Below, piece by piece: positions 36,190-51,100 of a stretch of 64,000 bases of DNA. The stretch comes from Amia ocellicauda. Its lineage: Eukaryota > Chordata > Actinopteri > Amiiformes > Amiidae. Position 1 is the first letter of the stretch. Each line of letters starts with the position of its first letter. Location of the stretch: contig NC_089867.1 in the NCBI RefSeq assembly GCF_036373705.1, positions 17,276,166-17,340,165 on the forward strand, written 5' to 3'. A model generated the notes under the pieces. It did not search any database. It was not told where the DNA came from and worked only from the letters and a program-made list of their open reading frames with translations. The translations under genes and the position numbers were made by a program.

Positions 36190-39100
36190 GCAGCAAGCAG
36201 CCATACTGTGTTTTATATTAGAAAGCAGAAATGTTTTTCTTTTGTTCTTGTCATTTCTTGTACGTTTGTGGGGGGGGTGTTGTTTTTGGTCTTTTTCTGT
36301 TTCCCTCGTCTGCACTGGGGTCTATGATAGCAAGTTTCCTTCTGCTTTAATGGCCCCTAAGCGTATCAGTCTGGGTCCAGGCTTTACCACTGCGCTCACC
36401 CTGCTTCCTCCTGCCTCCCGCAGCTCAACACCACATCCGCTGTTTGCGCAGTCAACCCAGCCCCCAGCGCCACACTCGCTGACACACATACGCACGCATG
36501 CACGCACACACATTCATGGATACACACACACACACACATACAGACACATTCATGGATACATACAGACACTACCATTCACACTCTGACACACTCGCTACAA
36601 ACACAGACACGCATTCACATTCATGGATACACACATACACGCGCACACGTGCACGGGCACATAGACGCATGTTTACATACATTTTTACACACACACATTA
36701 ACTGACACACGTACATTCACACATGCACTGCCTGACACACACACACACACACACTCACGCTGTCTGACAAGCGTACACACATGCTCACAATCTGACGTGT
36801 ACATGGACACACAACATGCACACACTGACATGCACACACTCTCGCAAATACACATAGACACCTGCTTATGTACATCCAAGTTGGAATGCCAGTACTCTGG
36901 ATAGGTCACATTTTTTGCATTGTCTGAAATCTATGCAACTTTCAGAAGGGCTTCAGTCTAATCTGACTTTACCTCATAATTCATCTATTGAATTATGATT
37001 TTTATAAATGTGTAAAAGCAGCTTGTAAATAAAACTGTCTGAAATCTGAAGTTTCTGTGTCTAGCAGGGCAGAAACAATTATCTGTCTGACAAGGCCTCG
37101 AAAGAGAAAAAATTTGATGAATTAATATAAAGATTAAATAATACCTGTGCATGTAATCTTTATATCTGCTCATGAGAACCTTTGAAAGCAACACCGTGCT
37201 TATCTTTATATCTCTGTTTGCTACAGTTTTCCAACAACCCCCTCTCTAGAATTCTGCATCTTCCATTGACCTTTACGTATTGATTTAAGTTTCACTGACA
37301 GTCTAGGTATGCCATCTGAGCGAGTGTGTTCGCTTATTTGTCACAAAGTCATCGGCGGGACATTCATTTCCATTAGAATGTCAGAGATGCTTGCATCAGA
37401 CTTGACAAAAACAAAGACATAAAATGATCATTTCTCGGCTTTCTCACACATTGCACTGCAAACGACTGGACGATCATGATGAAATGTCCTCCAGTCCGTC
37501 AAGTGTGTGTGCGAGTGTGTCACGAAATCTTAAGGAAAGATTTATTTTAATTTTAAGTTTTGGTTTCGTGCAAGATTTACGTGACACTTTCCTACAACTT
37601 TGTTTTGTACGCTTACCCAGGTGTTTGGTTTGCGCTGTGAATGCTTTCTGAATACAGGCGCTGCTCAGTCTGCAGTTGGGTGGATCAATAGTAATGAGCA
37701 ATAAAATAAACAAGTCTCTGTTGTTGTGGTTTCAGGTCCAAGGCAGATTTATCTTGCTGGGTTAGTAAAACATTGATTCTGTACCTGCAGTTAGACTCTA
37801 CTTTCCTTCCCACCTACCTTCCCACCATCTTCAAATGATCCTGTACATTGTTTTTATTTCAGTTCCCTGTCTTTTCCTTATTTTCCTTTATGCACATACT
37901 GTGTCTATGAATGTATGTATATGTGTATATAGATGTATTCTTGTAATGACAAGAAGAGAGCGTTAACAAAAAAAAAAAGGATCCTAGAGCGAAGGGGTAT
38001 GACATCATTGAGAAGGTAAAGATGTCACCCTCTCAACTGTCGGGACACTGCCGGGACATGTTGCCAGAAATACAGATCAGAGATGCACTGAAAAAGCTGT
38101 GGAATGGACACAGAGAGGTGAAAATAGACAGAGAAGATCAGGAGCTTGGCCAGCAGGACCTGGAAAAGAGACGCTGTGCATCGGGACAAGTGGAAACCGC
38201 TTGGGGAGTCTTCTGATGTATATGTATAAATTATATATATATTTTTTCTCTTTCAGATATTTCAACAAGTTGATTTTAACAAGAAGCCTGGTCGCATGAG
38301 TGTGAAACCTATCAACTTTGCTGTGATCTTAAAGCTGTCCAATGTCAATCTGCAGGAAAAGGCATTCAGGGTAAGTGGGTCACACCTCAGTCCCCTCTCT
38401 GACCTCCGGCACAGCTAACAGGATTGAGGAGATTATGACACGGACGCGCAGCCCGCTACCGCACCGGCCTGCCTGATGAGGATTGCCACGGCGGCACGGA
38501 TTAAACTTTCCACATCCTCAGTGAATGCGTGGATTTTTATATATCAGGAAATAAGTGTAATGCATGTGTTTATTTGGGTGTGTGTATCAGTGGCAATGTG
38601 TTTTTTCTTTTGCAACCTTTTTGGTCCAAATGGCCGATTTTTCCCTTTTTGATTCTAGTTCTAGATTTCAGTGGCAGTCAGCCCTCCACTCTGGATAGTT
38701 GTGTATCTGGCGCTGTGGCTGTTCTGTCCCTGCACTGTAATGGGTTTAAACAGGGCAGGACTGAATTACAGAGCCGGCTCCATGCAGGCCGCAGTGGAGA
38801 CCTGAAGCGGGTCACAATAAAAGTGAAAAGAGTCTCGACTCATAGACTAGGCCCAATTTGGCTGTCCTCAGAGGGACAGCCACACTGTCCCTATGGCTTG
38901 GGTTTGTCTTTATTTTGATGGAGTGTAATCCATTGCAGTGTAGTCCTGTGGTGACTTTATACTAAAACCAAGAGTGAATTCTCTTTTTTTTTTTTTTTCC
39001 CCCCCCATAGCTCTTGTGTCTTAATGATTGCACCATTTGCATGAGAGGTGAGAGTCTGGCTGCTGTTCTGCTCTGTGACGGTGTGTGTGTGTGTATTTCA

Positions 39101-42100
39101 GGACGGGCTCCTGGAGCAGCTGTACGACCTCCTGCTGGAGTATTTCCACACACAGGCCTCCTGCATCGGCTTCCCAGAGCTGACCTTGCCCGCTGTCATT
39201 CAGGTATGTCGCTCTGACCTTTTCTCTCCTTGTTTGTGTATTTTTTTTTTTTTTTTTTGGTTGTCTGTTTTTTTTCCTTGCAGCCATATTCATAAACCAA
39301 TAATCTCCACAGGCTAGGTGTGTGTGTGTGTTTGTGTGTACATCTCCATGTAGGATGGGCCATTTATTAATTTTTAATTACATTTAGAATAATGCAAAAC
39401 TGTGAGAAGAGAAGCATTTTCTTTCCATTGATATGAGGTAGAAGCCTGAGAGACTGTCACACAATAACAGGTCATTTTCATTATACACTATACACAGTAT
39501 AGTATAATTGGCAGGATTATGGCTCTGATTCTAGATGGCGTACAGCATAGATAGATGTAATATTCAGGGTCGGGGTCCATTCCACTTCTTCAGTTCCGTT
39601 TCCATTTTTCAGACCCATTCTAAATCCCCATTACAATTAGTTTTGCCTTTGACATATTAGGCTCAACTGCAATTGGAATTGAATTGAATGAGAATTGGAA
39701 TTGGAATTCCAAAGTGAAAAAAAAAAAAACATAATTTGGAATTACAAATGGAAATTGGAATGGAAAAAACTGGAATCAACCCCAACCCTGGTGTGCAGCA
39801 TAGAGTGGTTTCTCAGGCCATGTGTGAGGATTTCAAAGCCAGCGGAGAACTTTAAACACTATTCGAAACGGACATTTTGGGCACAGCCTTTGCTTGATAT
39901 AATGTAAAACAAAATTGCGTTTATGTTTTTGCACAGCGATAAACTGTAAAGACCCCTCTGGTCTGCAGTCGTTATTTCAGTGTGCTCGCATCTCGCTGGC
40001 CAGGCCGGCACACGTGTCCCCGAAAGCTTACAGGGCAGCCACGCACCCTCTCTCTGGGGTGCTTGGTCTTGGGCTCCACCCAGCCATTTTTCAGCCCTGA
40101 GGTTTTTGAACTTGTGGGGTGGGGGAGGAAAATAAATAAAAATAGCCACATCCTTAACGTGTGTGCCAAAACAAAATGCAGACACATGTGCTGGTATTAT
40201 GAGAGATTTGAGGCTTATGGTAAAAGCAGACAGCTGAGTAATACAGTCATTCTTTTCCTGTGATGACATTTAGGGTCTCTGGAATTTATTTATTTAGATG
40301 TATTTTATTAATTGCAAGCGAGTTAAAACAATAAATAGTTAAATCTTTTACAGCAAAATCATTTTGTTTTTGATCTTTTTGCTTTTGCTTTGGCATCACG
40401 GTTGTAGTTTGTTTAGTACTGTACTGTGGGATCTGCCCCAGCCTGGTTTGACCTGTAGTAAAACGCTGGTTCTCGGTGCCTCTGGACTGACCAGATGCTA
40501 GGAGGCGTTTCCAGGTGACGTCATTGTGTTTCCAGGAAGAGAGATTAAGTTTGTGTCGGAAATTTCACACAGATCAAAGATATTATGCACATGAGCCTTT
40601 AATCAGTTCTTTCTCCTTATGTCTTGGGCCTAATGCTTGTGGATAATAATCCCTTTGTAAGATGCTAAAGCTCACTGAAATTTAGTAGGTCTAGTATAGG
40701 GTCTAGTAGGGCTTGTATTTTCTTCTCAACTGCTTCCTTATATGCTCTATATATATATTTATATGGGCATGTACAAATGCTAGTTTCAATGTTTGATTGG
40801 TCCTTGGGAATTTGCTGCAGCAGGAAAAACTTAAATCTCTGTAGCAAACTACTTACATTTGTGTATTGATAAATCAAGAAGGGCAGAGTGGCAAGCAATG
40901 TCGCCACTTGCTTTCACTGCAGTCTCAAGTTAGGGACGAGTTCAAGAGCTCCTGTCTGGACGACGCACGTGACGCGATGGTGTGCAGACGCGCATGTTGC
41001 CTCTTGATGGCACCTGTTGAGATTCCTAGAATGCCGACTGTGTGTGTTCATAATGTAGCAGGATTTTAAACATTTTCTTATTTATTGTCCTCACAAATGC
41101 ATTAGTTACAGTTTTTATAATTACTTATCCCACTCTACAAATTATGAAATCAAAATCTATGTATATGTAGATATCTATCTATAGATTATATATAATTTAA
41201 AGAAGATGCCATTAGCAGTGTTATCACATCACGGAGATCTCGGCTTCCACTGCATTCTTGTTTGTGATTCTCCCTCAGTACCTGTGCTCTGCCTTCCTCC
41301 TTCTCCCCCTGCCCTCGTTAGACTACCTGTGCTCCGAGACGTACTGCCAGCAGTGTCGCATGCCCCGGGATGCTGTGTGCGGGGTTGATTTAACTCCTGA
41401 TTAATTATTTAGAAATGTATAAATAAATAAATGTGTTTTGGGGAAGTGTGTATGCATACGGAAAAAAGCTCTGCCGTTTTGCCATTTTGCCTTTCCGTCC
41501 AGTTTGTCTTGCCATATGACGCACACACAACTGGCTTGTATCTGGTGTCTGTCCAGCTGAACAGACCTTGGGTCATCAGGAAATGCTTTCCCATAGTCGC
41601 TCTCTTTTTCTCTCACCTATGTGACCTGGGGTTATCGGGCAGCGTCATAGAGTGGTTTTAGACCAGCCAATCTCTGTCTATGGCGGCTCGCTCCACGCCC
41701 CTGTTGTAATGACCCCTCGTTATAATGAGGCCGCTGCATGTTTCTGGGAATGAACTGCCAGTCATCCTGAGGGTGAGGAATATGGTGTGTGTGCCATGCC
41801 AGCATGGTATTTTGTATTGTTATAGTGAGTAATTTACAATTCATGCTTGTTGATGCTGCTGCTGTTATCACAGTTGCTGACACCATACATTTGATGATAA
41901 CATGACAATTGCCTTTGAGGCTTCAGAAAGCAAACCTCTAACAACTCAAATTTGAGGTGGGGGGGGGTTGGATTGACAGAAGCAGCAGTGGTTGAGCGTA
42001 TGAGAAATGATTAAGCAACATGGAACCTGTCGTTTTCTCCCTGTTTTCTTTTACTTTCACATTTGAGTGGTAATGTGGCTAAATACAGGCACTTGTGGTT

Positions 42101-45100
42101 TGAAAGCAGAAGGGATGTTTACCATGTACAGGTGCAGGTTCGGTTCTCTGGTCAGGTGGGTCAAGTGAGGTTCAGAAATTGTAGGCAGCTATCATTTGAT
42201 CTCTGCGGCTTGGTTTTACTTGGATGACCTGCACCACTCCTCCCTTCACTGAGCTTTAAACATACTGGGTGATTTGTATTAATATAGTATTAATACGACT
42301 ATGATGCCACCAGCTTATCCTCATCTGTCAGACCAGCGAGGCAGAGATCGGACCTAAAGATGGCTGATCGGGCTTGTCTAACCGTAAAATAAACCAGCTT
42401 TCCGAAGCGAAGAGCTGACTCTTGCGAGAGTGTTTTCCCCCAGCGGTATCCGCTAATTGGACACGGACACGGACACGTGCACGTATACGTTCTCCCTCTG
42501 ACTTGTGTTTTTTTTTTTTTTTTAAACCGTGTCTGTGGAGTCTCTCCACTAATGCGAGAGGGCTGCCTCTGTCCCGGTAAGGGAGAGATAATGGGCACGG
42601 CAGAGATAATGTTCAGGGCATTATCACCATCGAATGCAATTAGAGTGTGCTCCCTAGGCTGAGGAGCTGCACTTTAATTATATAATGAAAAACTTGGAGC
42701 AAATTAGATATTTAAATCCTTGTTCTCATAGTTTGGGTCCTGTCTGTGTGATTGGAGCCAGTGAGTGGTAAAAGCATTGGATTAAATAACAATTTCGAGC
42801 CTCTGTGGGCTGCCTGCTTTAGTGTTAATCACCAGCACTTGGTTTTTACGGATGAGACTTTGTTTGTCGCCATTCCGGCTGATCAGTCTGTGTTTTCGTT
42901 TTTTTTTCTCTTTTTATTTTTTTAATTTTTTTATATAGTCTTATTTTTTTTTAGGAGAAAATAAACCATCCTGCCATTCAGAGCCTTCCCTTTCTGCAGT
43001 GCCTTTTTTCTTGCAGTGGTGAGGCAGTGGTGTGTCCTTCTTGGCAGTGGTGAGGCATACGCACCGGAGAGGGTTTCTGCACCAAAGCTCCCACTGTTCG
43101 CTGCGAACGTTCTGTGAAAGAATACAGGATCACGCCCGGGCATTCCAATTTCCGTGTGGGGTCTGAATTCCGGCAGGGAATATATCAGGGTTAAAGTTTT
43201 TCTACAGGCAAGGGGGGAAAAAGTATACATCATTGGTTGGGAATGTTTTTCTCATCACATGCCTATCATGACGCATGTAAATTGATCCTTTTCAAAAACA
43301 CATGATGTGTCAATGTTGGTATCTGGTGTAAGACGTGCATCACATGCAGGAATGATCAGTATTTCAGTTTTTATTTAATGTAATTATTATGATGATTCAC
43401 ATCTTCCGCAGTACTGTGGTGTTCTGTTCCAGGGACATGTCTGGGAAATGCCTGTGTGTTTCTTCTTTTCTTCTGCTGTATTTGGGAAGAACAGTATTTT
43501 TAAGGACAGAATCATGAAGGCAGGCTCATCGTTGTCTGCTTTGCTTGGTGTCAGGGGTTGTCATCCGGTCCGCTTCCATTAAACCTGTATCCAGGTGTGT
43601 GTGGCCCGGGTTAAGCGGCATCAGCACTGAGTCGAACCTTTCCCAGGGATCTATAAGATTAGTAGTAATAGTAGATAAGTGAGAGTCTCTGTATTAGCTG
43701 AGATAATATCCCCTCCTGACCTGACTCCCCCTTTTCTCCACCCCCCCCGTCTCTCCCTCTCTCCTGCAGCTGAAAGCTTTCCTGAAGGAATGCAAAGTGG
43801 CCAATTACTGCAAGCAGATCCGGCAGCTGCTTGAGAAAATACAGGAGAACTCTGCCCACATCACGAGCCGGAGACAGAAGGCCACGTTTGGTGTGGCTGA
43901 CCAGGCGGCTGTGGTGAGTCTGTGGCGACGCAGGGCTCGGGGGAAGGACGGGCTGTCTCCGGAGCCATGCGTGCTCTGAGGATGGCATTGGGACACAGTC
44001 TCGCTGCCCGCGGGCCCATCTGGCTTTCATCTTGGTGCTGACTGCAAGTTAGAGACACACAGAGCCAGACCTGACTGACCGGCTCTGGCTCTGTGTGGCC
44101 AAAAGCCTGTGATGTTTGCGTGGTGGGGTGGTAGGGGACTTCAAAAACAAAGGAAAGCAGCCCTATGCCTGGGTCACTTGTGTGGGGCAAGACGCAGTCT
44201 CAACTTGGGATGCTGTTTAGGGGCAAGGGGTCAGGAGTGTGTGTACGTCCTCAAGGCTGTGGTCTGTCCGTCCATTTGTCTGATGCATTTCGCAGACTCC
44301 CGTCATGTCACTTTCTCAAGGTGCTTAAGGTTTCTCTCCATTTCTCAGACCTCTGATTGTGCTTTTTAAGACGAGGAGGCAACTTGACTCGATTGAATGT
44401 ACTTTTTTTTTTTCATTCTTCAGACACCTCTTTTTCGCTTTATGTCAACATCAGCCTGTTCCTAATAACCGTGCGGCTCTGTTCTACACGGAGCCCTGGA
44501 GCGCGGCGCTCTGGCGAGTGTGTGATGGGAGTCTGGCGTCACCCGCGGTGATTTATTTCCTGAGGCGGCCCGCGACGCAGCAGCAGCGCCATGCTCTTTG
44601 AAGCCTATATTCCCGGTGGCCTTGGCTCGGCCTCGGCAGTGTGCTTGAATGCGCTGCTTTGTTTGAAACGGTGAACCATGCTGGTCCACCCTCGGGGCAT
44701 TTTCGTAAATATATATTTTTTTCTTTTTTCTTTTTTTAATCTCTCTGGGTTTCTTCGTGGTGAGCCGTTTTAATAAATTGTAATAAATATTGAACTCTTC
44801 TTCCCCAAGTCCCACATTTCAGCTTCCCAGTACGGGGCAGGTTGCTAAGCTGTAGAGGAGCCCCCATTCTGCAGTTAATGACATGGCGTGAAAAGTTTTC
44901 TGGTCAGCCAGGTGCTGAGAGCAGATAGAGTACTAGCTTTTAGCCCACAGCCCACAGCCCACACAGGTGAAGAAAAACACAACCTGAGAGATTTATCTTA
45001 GAGACAGTTGAGGGAAAGTGATGTATTTGACCAACTGACACACAACATTTGACACAAACACAGCAAGCACCTTGTGACAGAGTTTGTGAACAGTTAATTT

Positions 45101-48100
45101 CTTTTTGTTTTGTTTGTTTATTTTGTCATCCCCTACAAAGAGTGCTTGTGTTTTTAAATGAGCCTGGGGGTAGAATGGCAGTCAGTAAATACGTGCGCTG
45201 AGAAACAGGTAGTGGGGGGGGGTTGCTGCTTAACAGGCAGGCAGGTGGGCATTTGCACAGAAACAGTTGTGATTTGTCCTGAGTTTGGCTTTTGCGCCTA
45301 TTGTCATGTACAGGATTATCGCAGGCCAGACGCCCACTGCAGATGTCAGATGTTGTTTTGTTTTTTCCCCCCTCTCTCTCCCCTCCCCCCCTCCTCCTCC
45401 CTTGAGGAAATGCTAGCGGGGACCAGCTGAGCTTGCAGACGCCGTAATCAAACACTGACCACCTGTTTTTAGCCACGAGCTTCCGTGGGCTGGAGCTCTG
45501 GCAGCCCTCTGACCGGGCGCGGTCCCACTGGGGGGTGGACGCCGAGGTTAGCTAGTTGCACCTCCTAAAATAAATAGGGCCACAAAGTGGGACGCATGTG
45601 ATCTATTAAGACTTTGCTTGTGTGAATTTATTTTTTGATAACATGATGCATTTAAAAATGAAATCAACTTCAAATAATATATACATTGTATGTTTATATA
45701 AATATATAGACCTTTTTCGCATTTGAAAAAGAGGTCCATATTAAGAGTAATTTCAGTTGTTTTCCTTGTGTCTCAAAGGTCATAAGACACTGAGGTCCTA
45801 GTATTTATGTTGCTCATTCTTCTGAAGAAGGATGGCCCGTCTAACAGAAATCACCAAGTTATGTTGTTTTGGTCAGTTTTGAAGAGGGAAGATTGCACTC
45901 CGCGCACATAACCAGCTAGTCCCGCAACACCATGTATCCATTTGTTTTTGGCTGTACAATTAACAGCACGGTCATAAAATTAATACTACTTCTAGTAACA
46001 TTCTCTTTGATTTGCACGCACGTGAACGAGGGGTGTGCGGTGTAGGGGGGGCAGTGTCGCTCCGTGCCATCGCTCTGATACCCGCCCCAGTGTGGGAAGG
46101 AGCTATTGTCAGCTGGCTCTGCTTAAAACCCGCCGTCCGCAGAGCCCCCTCGCCGGACAAGGTTACACTGGAAAACATCCGTAGCTGCATCTGTGACTGC
46201 TTAATGCCAACAGTTTTTTCTTTGAGGACCTTTAAAGCCCTGATCCTATTAGGATTAGTGCATTAATAAATATTTAAAAATGGAATTAAATGGGCTTTTT
46301 GGATGTAATCTAAGTCTTGGAAGGTGTGCCGTGCCTTGCTGGTAGACAGCTCGGCACCAGCCCTCGTGTCTCTTGCTAGGTTTACAAATAAGAGGAGATA
46401 TCCTTGAGTCTTCAGAGCGGTGCGTTTCCGTTTTGGCTACAGGGTAACCTTGTCATCAGCAATTAATGTACACGATTGCAAAAGGACATCCTTCTGGCCT
46501 TGCTCCTTCAGAGATGCATAAAATAAACGGATACATCCAAAAAAAGGGGAAACAAACAAATCATCCCCCCCTTCTTGCATTTATTTTATTGCATTATACG
46601 TTACGCACCTACTTAGATGGGGATCTTTCACATGAATTTAATACATTTTACATTCATTAATTGTTTAATTTAAAAAACATTTAAATTAAATATAATGGAA
46701 TTGGGAAGACTCATAGTGACCGAAGGCTTTCTGTTGATTTTTGGCATTCAGTCATCGCACCAGTTGAACAACACACAGGCTTCCCATTAAACGGTGTTAA
46801 AATAAGACTCAAAGTCTTGCTAATTTTTGAAATCGGGGGGTGAGAAGGCACTCGAGTCTCCTGGTATGCGACTGTCCGAGCAGATGATAAGCATTTCTGA
46901 ACCGAAACCAGGGCGTTTCACCCTGCGCTCTCTCTCGCACGGAACCTAGTACCAGCCCGGCGCAGCGCAGGCGGTTATTCTATTTCTGTTTGACGAGATT
47001 AGACACGAGATTAATGCAGAGCCGTGGTGCAGGCGGCGGCTCTGTTGGTAGGCTCCAGTGTGCAGAGCAGCTTGGTGAAAAGGGGGGGAAGTTCAAACAA
47101 GCATTTAAGTCAGGTCTCCACTTAAAACCCTGAGACAGAGATGAATTTTTCTTTTTTTGTGATCCATGGTGCCGGTGATATGACAGAGCGGCTCAGGAGG
47201 AGGAGGGTGAAGCAGGCGGGCTCAAGATCTCTGATAAAGATAATGCCCAGGGTGCAGTTCTTCAAGACCGGGCATGTGGGATCGGGGCCAAGCTTCACAG
47301 TAGGCGTACACCACTTATTGATTGTGTAATGCTTCAGCTGGCCCACATATATTTTTATTTATATATCATATTAATCATATTGGAATTAAAGCCCCTTAAA
47401 GTACAGAGGAAGAATTGTTTTGACATGCAACCTCCGTGTGTTTGGTGTTAATTGGGCCCGCCTGTGTGAGGGAGGTCCGAGGCTGAACCGACACCAGTGC
47501 GTACGTGCGTCTCCATCTTGTGCAAACTATAAATAATGAATAAAATGGATGAATACTAAGGCAAAAGGTGCTGCTGGCCACCCTGCTGCTCGCCCTGCAG
47601 AGCTCTGAGGCGTATTTCTCACTAAAACAGGAGACCACGTTTTTCTTTTTTTGCGTTACACTTATAACCGCACAGCAAATTGTTATAAATAAGTTTAGAT
47701 AACCGGCGACTGTACCGGCAATCTATTACCGTCTATTGGATTTGGAGGTCAGATAATCTTATTTGACCCGATCAATACCATCAGCGAGGACCCGCAGGGA
47801 AACTTGGCAATGATCCTTTTTTTTTTTTTTTTCTTCTTTCTCTCTCTCTCATCCCTCCTCATGTCTTTCACACACAGTCCGTCCTCTGTTAAACATTGTT
47901 CTCAACAAAACAGTTTTGTTGCTGTGGTTGTTTGTCATACCAGAATTTAGTGTTTTATAAATAACCTGGCCTCTGTTTCTCATGACCTTTGAGGCACACG
48001 ACCAAAGAACATAACTGAGAAAAGACTCATCTGGATCTTTTTCAAATGCAATAAGCCCCTGAGAGGTCTTAGTACTATTATTGCATTGTTGCAATGGGTG

Positions 48101-51100
48101 GATGCATAAAATGAAGAGTTTGAACTTGAACAGACTTAATGAGCAGATAGGTAACATTGTGTTTATCCAGCCCTGCCCCCCCGAGCTGGTCGGTATGCTG
48201 TCCCCTCCCTCTCTTTCCCTCACAGTCCTGGCGCTGCCATGGCTTCCCCTGCAGCTTTTTCTCAGCACTAACATGCACCAAATTGTGAAGGCTTCAAAAA
48301 CAACAACAAAAGTAATTGTGTGTGTTGATTGCTTTCTGTGTACAACTCAGTGAATCCCAATACGCTGGTTAGGACTAAATTGACACTCAGATCCAGCGTG
48401 CGTGCTCCATACACACAACTTGAATCGTCTGCTTTGGAAAAATTATAAGCGATGTTTTATTTACTGTATGTGTTTATGAATTTGTCTTGTTTTCGCCACT
48501 CAGACATGTTTCTGTAGTACTACTCTTTTAATACATGTTAAAACTCCCCCCACTTTATCTTGCACACTTACTCCCCTTCCCCTTCTCCCATCTCCCTGCC
48601 ACCCAGGTGACCGGGCCTCCCACACAGCCAGGTTGAGACCTCACGTCTCGATTTCTGTTTCATCATTTCCTGCTAAGATTCTTTTTTTGAGACGCAGATT
48701 TTTGATCGCCAGCTCTAGTGTGCTGTTGAATCATTGATGGAGCTGCTATATATTTTTCATGGCCTGGCTTTAATATTTCCTTCTGTTCCTGGTTTGCAGG
48801 AGGCCTGGGAGAAGCAGACTGCCGAGGAAGGCACACCCCTGACCAAGTACTACAGTCACTGGAAGAAACTGCGAGAGAAGGAGATTCAGCTGGAGATCTC
48901 AGGGAAAGAGAGGGTAATTACCATAGAGACCACCTGGCAGCTTCTGAGCTGAAAAGGAGAACTTCACAACGTGCTTGCCGCATTGTCCTGCGACTCCCTC
49001 CCTGACACACTGGGGGCGTTTTATTGTTTGTGCTTCCTGGCTCCTCCGCTGCCGCCGCTGTTGTGGTGCTGCATTTGTTCACCCCAGTGTGCACCGGGGT
49101 CAGGCAAGGCAGCAGAGGGATTGGTTACTCAAAGCAAACAGAACTAGAACGCACGTGGACGGAGGTCGGTTCCATCTTAACCATGGAACTGGAATCTGGC
49201 TGCCACGCCGATTTAATTGTCTTCACCCTCCCTTTCCCTTTATGTGTTATCAGCATTTGCACATAGTGGGCATAGCGTCTGCTCTTACGTGTTTGCCAGC
49301 TTATCGTGGGAGTGCAGGAACCCGGGCAGGGTCGATAGAGAGGCACAGTCAGCGACTGGATTCCTGGCATGGCTTCCGGAGACAGCCTGACAGCTGTGGG
49401 GGGTGCGATGGGGGAGCGGGGGTTAATGAGCCAGTCGATGCCCATCCTCACTTTCATCTAGTGTTACCTGAGCTCAGTTGTGATTAAGGACGGTAGTCTC
49501 TGACGCTCCCCCCCCTGCTCCCTGGGGGCGTATCGCACGCTCATTAGTACTGCCGCTGTGCTCTGCTAGACCTGTCAGCGCTGCGGCAGAGTAGCCCAAG
49601 GACAGACTGACTGACTGTTTGATGGGCCGCGGGGAGGGGGGGGCGGGTTGAGCTCAGGTCAGTATCGGGGTGTGTTCGTTCGTACAGCTGGGAGACGAAG
49701 GCCTCTGGCTCATGCAACACAGAGCAGCCTTGACTGCAGCCTCCCACACTGCCCCCCCGCCTTCCCAAGCATGAGCTTTACACACAGTCTTGTTCTCTGA
49801 AAACAGTGTTCTAGAAAGAAGACTAAACTTTAATTTTTTTGGCTGTCCCCTTTGTCCACGGTGTCCTTGCAATCAACTGCAAAATTGGATAATTCTAATA
49901 TGAGAGTGGTAGGTGTATGTATGTATGTTTGTGTGTGTGTACATATGTACATATATATACACTCACCTAAAGGATTATTAGGAACACCTGTTCAATTTCT
50001 CATTAATGCAATTATCTAACCAACCAATCACATGGCAGTTGCTTCAATGCATTTAGGGGTGTGGTCCTGGTCAAGACAATCTCCTGAACTCCAAACTGAA
50101 TGTCTGAATGGGAAAGCAATTTTGAGCGTGGCATGGTTGTTGGTGCCAGACGGGCCGGTCTGAGTATTTCACAATCTGCTCAGTTACTGGGATTTTCACG
50201 CACAACCATTTCTAGGGTTTACAAAGAATGGTGTGAAAAGGGAAAAACATCCAGTATGCGGCAGTCCTGTGGGCGAAAATGCCTTGTTGATGCTAGAGGT
50301 CAGAGGAGAATGGGCCGACTGATTCAAGCTGATAGAAGAGCAACTTTGACTGAAATAACCACTCGTTACAACCGAGGTATGCAGCAAAGCATTTGTGAAG
50401 CCACAACACGTACAACCTTGAGGCGGATGGGCTACAACAGCAGAAGACCCCACAGGGTACCACTCATCTCCACTACAAATAGGAAAAAGAGGCTACAATT
50501 TGCACAAGCTCACCAAAATTGGACAGTTGAAGACTGGAAAAATGTTGCCTGGTCTGATGAGTCTTGATTTCTGTTGAGACATTCAGATGGTAGAGTCAGA
50601 ATTTGGCGTAAACAGAATGAGAACATGGATCCATCATGCCTTGTTACCACTGTGCAGGCTGGTGGTGGTGGTGTAATGGTGTGGGGGATGTTTTCTTGGC
50701 ACACTTTAGGCCCCTTAGTGCCAATTGGGCATCTTTTAAATGCCACGGCCTACCTGAGCATTGTTTCTGACCATGTCCATCCCTTTATGACCACCATGTA
50801 CCCATCCTCTGATGGCTACTTCCAGCAGGATAATGCACCATGTCACAAAGGTCGAATCATTTCAAATTGGTTTCTTGAACATGACAATGAGTTCACTGTA
50901 CTAAACTGGCCCCCACAGTCACCAGATCTCAACCCAATAGAGCATCTTTGGGATGTGGTGGAAGGGGAGCTTCGTGCCCTGGATGTGCATCCCACAAATC
51001 TCCATCAACTGCAAGATGCTATCCTATCAATATGGGCCAACATTTCTAAAGAATGCTTTCAGCAGCTTGTTGAATCAATGCCACGTAGAATTAAGGCAGT

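Larger units (their letters stand above)
34746..38256. other. NOC2L: NOC2L intron 12, low-complexity rich
   Basis: 3.5 kb between exons 12 and 13, dominated by a poly-T tract and the CA-rich region at 36478-36860. No coding exon seen. Confidence 0.5.

Noticed and set aside
36052..36586. ORFs of 87 to 208 codons on both strands
   Set aside because: They run through a poly-T tract and CA repeats; composition is artefactual (K or F runs, HTHTH) and there is no splice or domain support.
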